Assembly (NCBI GenBank): GCA_025924375.1
Contig: JAICIN010000002.1
Span: 1-48,863 of the forward strand
Length of the DNA stretch: 48,863 bases
DNA from: Dermatophilaceae bacterium
GTDB taxonomy: Bacteria > Actinomycetota > Actinomycetes > Actinomycetales > Dermatophilaceae
Reading direction: 5' to 3'
Shown: positions 45,195-48,863 of the stretch, one piece after another
Numbering within the stretch: the stretch's first letter is position 1
Layout: every line of letters starts with the position of its first letter
Notes under the pieces: generated by a model
The model's database searches: none
Told to the model about the DNA's origin: nothing
What the model saw: the letters and a program-made list of their open reading frames with translations, nothing else
Position numbers and translations under genes: made by a program

Positions 45195-46906
45195 GACGCC
45201 GCCGTCTCAGGGACGGGTGCCACGGTGAGGGTGGCGGTGAACATCGCCCCGGACTCGGTGGTGCTCACCGACACCTCGCCGCCGCGGCGGCGGCAGATCA
45301 GCCGGGTGAGGGCCAGGCCGATGCCGCGCTCGCCCGAGGCGGCCGCCTTGGTCGTGAAGCCGTGGGCGAAGACCTCCTGCGCAAGCTCGGGCGCGACGCC
45401 GGGGCCGGAGTCGCGGACGACGACCTCGAGGGTCGAGGCGTCCTGGTGCAGGGCGACCTCCACCCAGTGGTCCTCCTCGCTGCCGTGGACGGCGGCGTCC
45501 ACGGCGTTGTCGAGCAGGTTGCCGACGATGGTGGCGACGTCGGCGGAGTCGGTGGACTCGAGCCGCTCGAGGTGGGTGTCGTCGGCGATCCGCAGCTCGA
45601 CCCGGCGCTCGGCGGCCAGCGAGGACTTGGCCATGAGCAGCGCGGCGACGGCCGGGTCGCGGACCTTGCTGTTGGTCGTGACGTCGAGCGAGGCGCGGTG
45701 GGCGCTGAGGGCGTCGACGTAGCGCACGACCTCGTCGTGGTCGCCGATCTGGATCAGGCCACTGATGATGTGGAGCTGGTTGGCGAACTCGTGCGCCTGC
45801 GCCCGGAGCAGCTGCGTGGAGGAGCGGAAGGACCCGAGCTGCCGCTCGAGCTGGGCGAGCTCGGTGCGGTCGCGCAGGGTGGTGACGGTGCCGAGGTACC
45901 GGCCGTCCTTGGTCACGTGCATCCGGTTCATGACCAGCACCCGTCCGCGCCGGATGACGACCTCGTCGCGTGGCTCCGCGCCTGGCTCCGGGTCACGCTC
46001 CCCGTCACGCTCCGCGTCACGCTCCCCGCCGCGGCTGGTCGCCTCGGCTCGCGGCTCGTCCACCCCGCTCTCGGTGGCACCGACGAGGACCTCGTAGAGC
46101 CGGCCCCCGATCCGCAGGTCCGACAGCGAGACGCCCACCGCGTGCTCGGGGAGGTCGAGCAGGCGCCGGGCCATGTCGTTGACGAGGGTGATGCGGTGCT
46201 GCGGGTCGAGGGCGATGACGCCTTCGGCGATGCCGTAGAGGAGGGCCTCACGGTGCTCGGCCAGCCCGGTGATCTCGTGGGGCTCGAGGCCGAGCGTCTG
46301 GCGTTTGATCCGGCGGGCGAGCAGCCAGGAGCCGAGGCCGCCGAGGATCGAGGCGATGCTGAGGTAGATGAGCAGGTTGGAGGAGGCGCCGCGCAGCCGC
46401 TGCCAGACCGACGGCGACACCTCGCCGACCATGACGGTGCCGAGGAGGCGGCCGACCCGGTCGCGCTCGTCGCTGAGGACCGGGATCTGCGCCACCAGCT
46501 CGCGCGTTCCGTCGATCGCGAGGGTGCCCGACCAGCTCTTCCCCTCGGCCACGGCCGGGCTGCCGAGGGGGAGGTCGCTGTCGAGCAGGGCGGCGTTGGT
46601 GGAGGCCCGGACGCTGCCTTCGACGTCGGCGATGGTGACGTCCTGGACGCCGGACTGGGTGGAGACGCTGTGCACGAGCGTCGCCAGGTCGCCGCGGACG
46701 CCGGGCTCGGCCAGCCGCGCGCGGACCAGGGAGGTCGCCGCGAGCTGCTCGGCGAGTGCCGACACGCGGCGGCCCTCGACCCGGTTGAACGTCGCGCTCG
46801 ACTCCGACACCGACAGCGCGGCGACGATGACGAGGACGGCCACGACGATGGCGAACTGCAGCGTCAGCAGCTGCCCCGCGAGCGTCGTCCGCCGCAGCGC
46901 ACGCAT
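45191..46906 (-). CDS. CitA/DcuS-family sensor histidine kinase
   Basis: N-terminal TM, extracytoplasmic domain, PAS, QLLRAQAHEFANQLHIISGLIQIGDHDEVVRYV, GNLLDNAVDAA; start 46906 (or 46930). Confidence 0.92.
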   Translation of the reverse strand: MRALRRTTLAGQLLTLQFAIVVAVLVIVAALSVSESSATFNRVEGRRVSALAEQLAATSLVRARLAEPGVRGDLATLVHSVSTQSGVQDVTIADVEGSVRASTNAALLDSDLPLGSPAVAEGKSWSGTLAIDGTRELVAQIPVLSDERDRVGRLLGTVMVGEVSPSVWQRLRGASSNLLIYLSIASILGGLGSWLLARRIKRQTLGLEPHEITGLAEHREALLYGIAEGVIALDPQHRITLVNDMARRLLDLPEHAVGVSLSDLRIGGRLYEVLVGATESGVDEPRAEATSRGGERDAERDGERDPEPGAEPRDEVVIRRGRVLVMNRMHVTKDGRYLGTVTTLRDRTELAQLERQLGSFRSSTQLLRAQAHEFANQLHIISGLIQIGDHDEVVRYVDALSAHRASLDVTTNSKVRDPAVAALLMAKSSLAAERRVELRIADDTHLERLESTDSADVATIVGNLLDNAVDAAVHGSEEDHWVEVALHQDASTLEVVVRDSGPGVAPELAQEVFAHGFTTKAAASGERGIGLALTRLICRRRGGEVSVSTTESGAMFTATLTVAPVPETAAS

Positions 46907-47012
46907 GACCACTATGAACTCAACCTTCATTGGTGACACAAGCGCGACGGGCGGCGCGCCTCGGCACATGATCATGCCTGCCCCCTCCCCGACCACGAAA
47001 GAGGTCCCCACG

Positions 47013-48029
47013 ATGCGAGCCCGTTCCACCGGACTCCTCGGCGCCCTGGCCGTCACCGCAGTCCTCGCCGTCAGCGCCTGCGGCGCGACGGCCGACAAGT
47101 CCACGTCCGACGCCGGCGCGACCAAGGCGGACGCCAAGCCCGCCACCGGCCTGCAGCTCATGGTGCCCAACTCGCCCGGCGGAGGCTACGACACGACCGC
47201 CCGCACCGCGGCGAAGGTCATGGAGGGCGAGAAGGTCACCGGCCAGATCCAGGTCTTCAACCTCCCCGGCGCCGGTGGCACGGTGGGCCTGCAGCGCATC
47301 GTCAACGAGAAGAGCAACGGCAAGCTCGCCATGCAGATGGGCCTGGGCGTCGTCGGCGCGGCCTACACGCAGAAGTCGAAGGCGACGCTCAACGACACCA
47401 CCCCGATCGCCAAGCTGATCGAGGAGGCCGGCGCGATCGTCGTGCCGAAGGACTCGCCCTACAAGGACATCAACCAGCTCGTCGACGCCTGGAAGAAGAA
47501 CCCCAAGGGCCTCGCCGTCGGCGGCGGCTCCTCCCCGGGCGGCCCCGACCACCTCCTCCCGATGCAGCTCGCCAAGGCCGTGGGCATCGACCCCAAGACG
47601 GTCAGCTACGTGTCCTACGACGGTGGTGGCGAGCTCCTGCCGGCCCTGCTCGGCAACAAGATCGCCTTCGGCGCCAGCGGCTTCGGCGAGTTCCTCGACC
47701 AGGTGGAGGCCGGCGACGTCCGCGTCCTCGCCGTGACGAGCGAGAAGCCGATCGACGCCCTGAAGGACGTGCCGACCCTCAAGGACAAGGGCATCGACCT
47801 CGTCTTCACCAACTGGCGCGGCATCGTGGCTCCCCCCGGCATCTCGGACGCCGACAAGAAGGTCTGGATCGACGCCTTCACCAAGATGCACGACACCAAG
47901 GCGTGGAAGGACGAGGAGGCCAAGCGCGGCTGGACCGACGCCTTCCAGACCGGTGACGAGTTCGCGACGTTCCTCAAGCAGCAGGACAGCGACGTCGCCG
48001 AGATCCTCAAGGGCCTCGGCCTCGCATGA
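47013..48029 (+). CDS. tctC: Tripartite tricarboxylate transporter substrate-binding protein
   Basis: Lipobox-like LAVSACG; LQLMVPNSPGGGYDTTARTAAKVMEG...GLAVGGGSSPGGPDHLLPMQLAKAVGIDPKTVSYVSYDGGGE. Confidence 0.93.
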   Translation: MRARSTGLLGALAVTAVLAVSACGATADKSTSDAGATKADAKPATGLQLMVPNSPGGGYDTTARTAAKVMEGEKVTGQIQVFNLPGAGGTVGLQRIVNEKSNGKLAMQMGLGVVGAAYTQKSKATLNDTTPIAKLIEEAGAIVVPKDSPYKDINQLVDAWKKNPKGLAVGGGSSPGGPDHLLPMQLAKAVGIDPKTVSYVSYDGGGELLPALLGNKIAFGASGFGEFLDQVEAGDVRVLAVTSEKPIDALKDVPTLKDKGIDLVFTNWRGIVAPPGISDADKKVWIDAFTKMHDTKAWKDEEAKRGWTDAFQTGDEFATFLKQQDSDVAEILKGLGLA

Positions 48030-48541
48030 GCCATCTCGGCTTGGGCGGCCGCCCGGAGGTCAGGGACCGCGCACAGTACGGCCTGTGCGCGGCCCTGGCC
48101 CTCCTGGGCGCCCTCGCCATCGTGGACGCCTCTCGTCTCCACCACCTGGCGACGAGCAACGACCCGGTCGGCCCGAAGCCGGTGCCGGTCATCCTCGGCA
48201 GCCTGCTCATCCTCGTCTCGATCCTGTACTCCCTGGACGTCGCCCGGGGCGGGCAGGGCGAGGCCGAGGAGGGTGAGGACGTCGACCTGAGCTCCGGCTC
48301 GGACTGGCGGACGCTGGCCCTCCTGGTCGCCGCCTTCGTCGCCAACGCACTGCTCATCCAGCCGCTCGGCTGGGTCATCAGCGGCACGGTCCTCTTCTGG
48401 GGGTCGGCCTTCGCGCTCGGCAACCGTCACCACCTCCGCGGCCTGCTCTTCGGGCTCGCCCTCTCCCTCGGCACGTTCTACGCCTTCGCGATCGGCCTCG
48501 GCATCAACCTGCCCGCCGGCATCCTCCAGGGGATCCTCTGA
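48026..48541 (+). CDS. tctB: Tripartite tricarboxylate transporter TctB
   Basis: Small 4-TM protein between tctC and tct[21 protein letters not shown]...[28 protein letters not shown]. Confidence 0.9.
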   Translation: MSHLGLGGRPEVRDRAQYGLCAALALLGALAIVDASRLHHLATSNDPVGPKPVPVILGSLLILVSILYSLDVARGGQGEAEEGEDVDLSSGSDWRTLALLVAAFVANALLIQPLGWVISGTVLFWGSAFALGNRHHLRGLLFGLALSLGTFYAFAIGLGINLPAGILQGIL

Positions 48542-48863
48542 TGGACAACCTCAACCACCTGATCGAGGGCTTCGGCGACGTCCTGACGCCGCTGAACCTG
48601 CTCATGGCGCTCGTCGGCGTCATCGTCGGCACCGCCGTCGGCGTCCTGCCCGGCATCGGCCCGGCCATGACGGTGGCGCTGCTCCTGCCGATCACCTACG
48701 GCATGGAGCCGGCGCAGGCGCTCATCCTCTTCGCCGGCATCTTCTACGGCGGCATGTACGGCGGCTCGACCACCTCGATCCTGCTCAACACCCCCGGTGA
48801 GTCGTCGTCGGTCGTCACCGCGATCGAGGGCAACAAGATGGCCAAGGCGGGCCGAGCCGCACA
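48541..48863 (+). CDS. tctA: Tripartite tricarboxylate transporter TctA, truncated by window end
   Basis: [87 protein letters not shown]. Confidence 0.93.
   Translation, partial: MDNLNHLIEGFGDVLTPLNLLMALVGVIVGTAVGVLPGIGPAMTVALLLPITYGMEPAQALILFAGIFYGGMYGGSTTSILLNTPGESSSVVTAIEGNKMAKAGRAA

Noticed and set aside
1-48863. tRNA, rRNA or known riboswitch genes
   Set aside because: None recognised by eye in the intergenic gaps; a tRNAscan/Rfam search would be needed to exclude them fully.

Overview
This is a high-GC actinobacterial chromosomal window, probably from the Intrasporangiaceae or a close relative (inferred from gene content and style; not tested). It carries about 44 densely packed protein genes on both strands. 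I saw no rRNA, tRNA, CRISPR array, transposase or phage module. Recognisable modules: a SWIM/SNF2 helicase; an HTH/DsbA-like/DUF2249 redox operon; a csoR-copZ-copA copper module with a nearby CDF transporter; fur-katA; divergent dadA/pucR; a flavoprotein, Gly-rich disordered protein, JmjC/cupin and sucrase-ferredoxin-like cluster; a cystine-type ABC importer; a DUF885 protein; a proteasome activator (Bpa/PafE-like, C-terminal GQYL); an acyl-ACP desaturase; a PadR-ABC exporter operon; an in-frame MobA-like/quinone-oxidoreductase ORF; and a CitA/DcuS-type two-component system divergent from tctCBA (tctA is cut by the window end). The most unusual signals are in the DNA rather than the genes. (1) GTATGCCG occurs about 30 times on both strands, in several reading frames and in intergenic hairpins. 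(2) Five UUCG-type hairpins form a ~41-bp periodic array, with an orientation switch, between copA and the DUF2249 operon. (3) A ~48-nt stem-loop repeat brackets the DUF885 gene. (4) A tandem GAACTTTCGG hairpin family occurs at 44.4 kb, with relatives at the window start. All counts and coordinates were made by eye and need computational confirmation.
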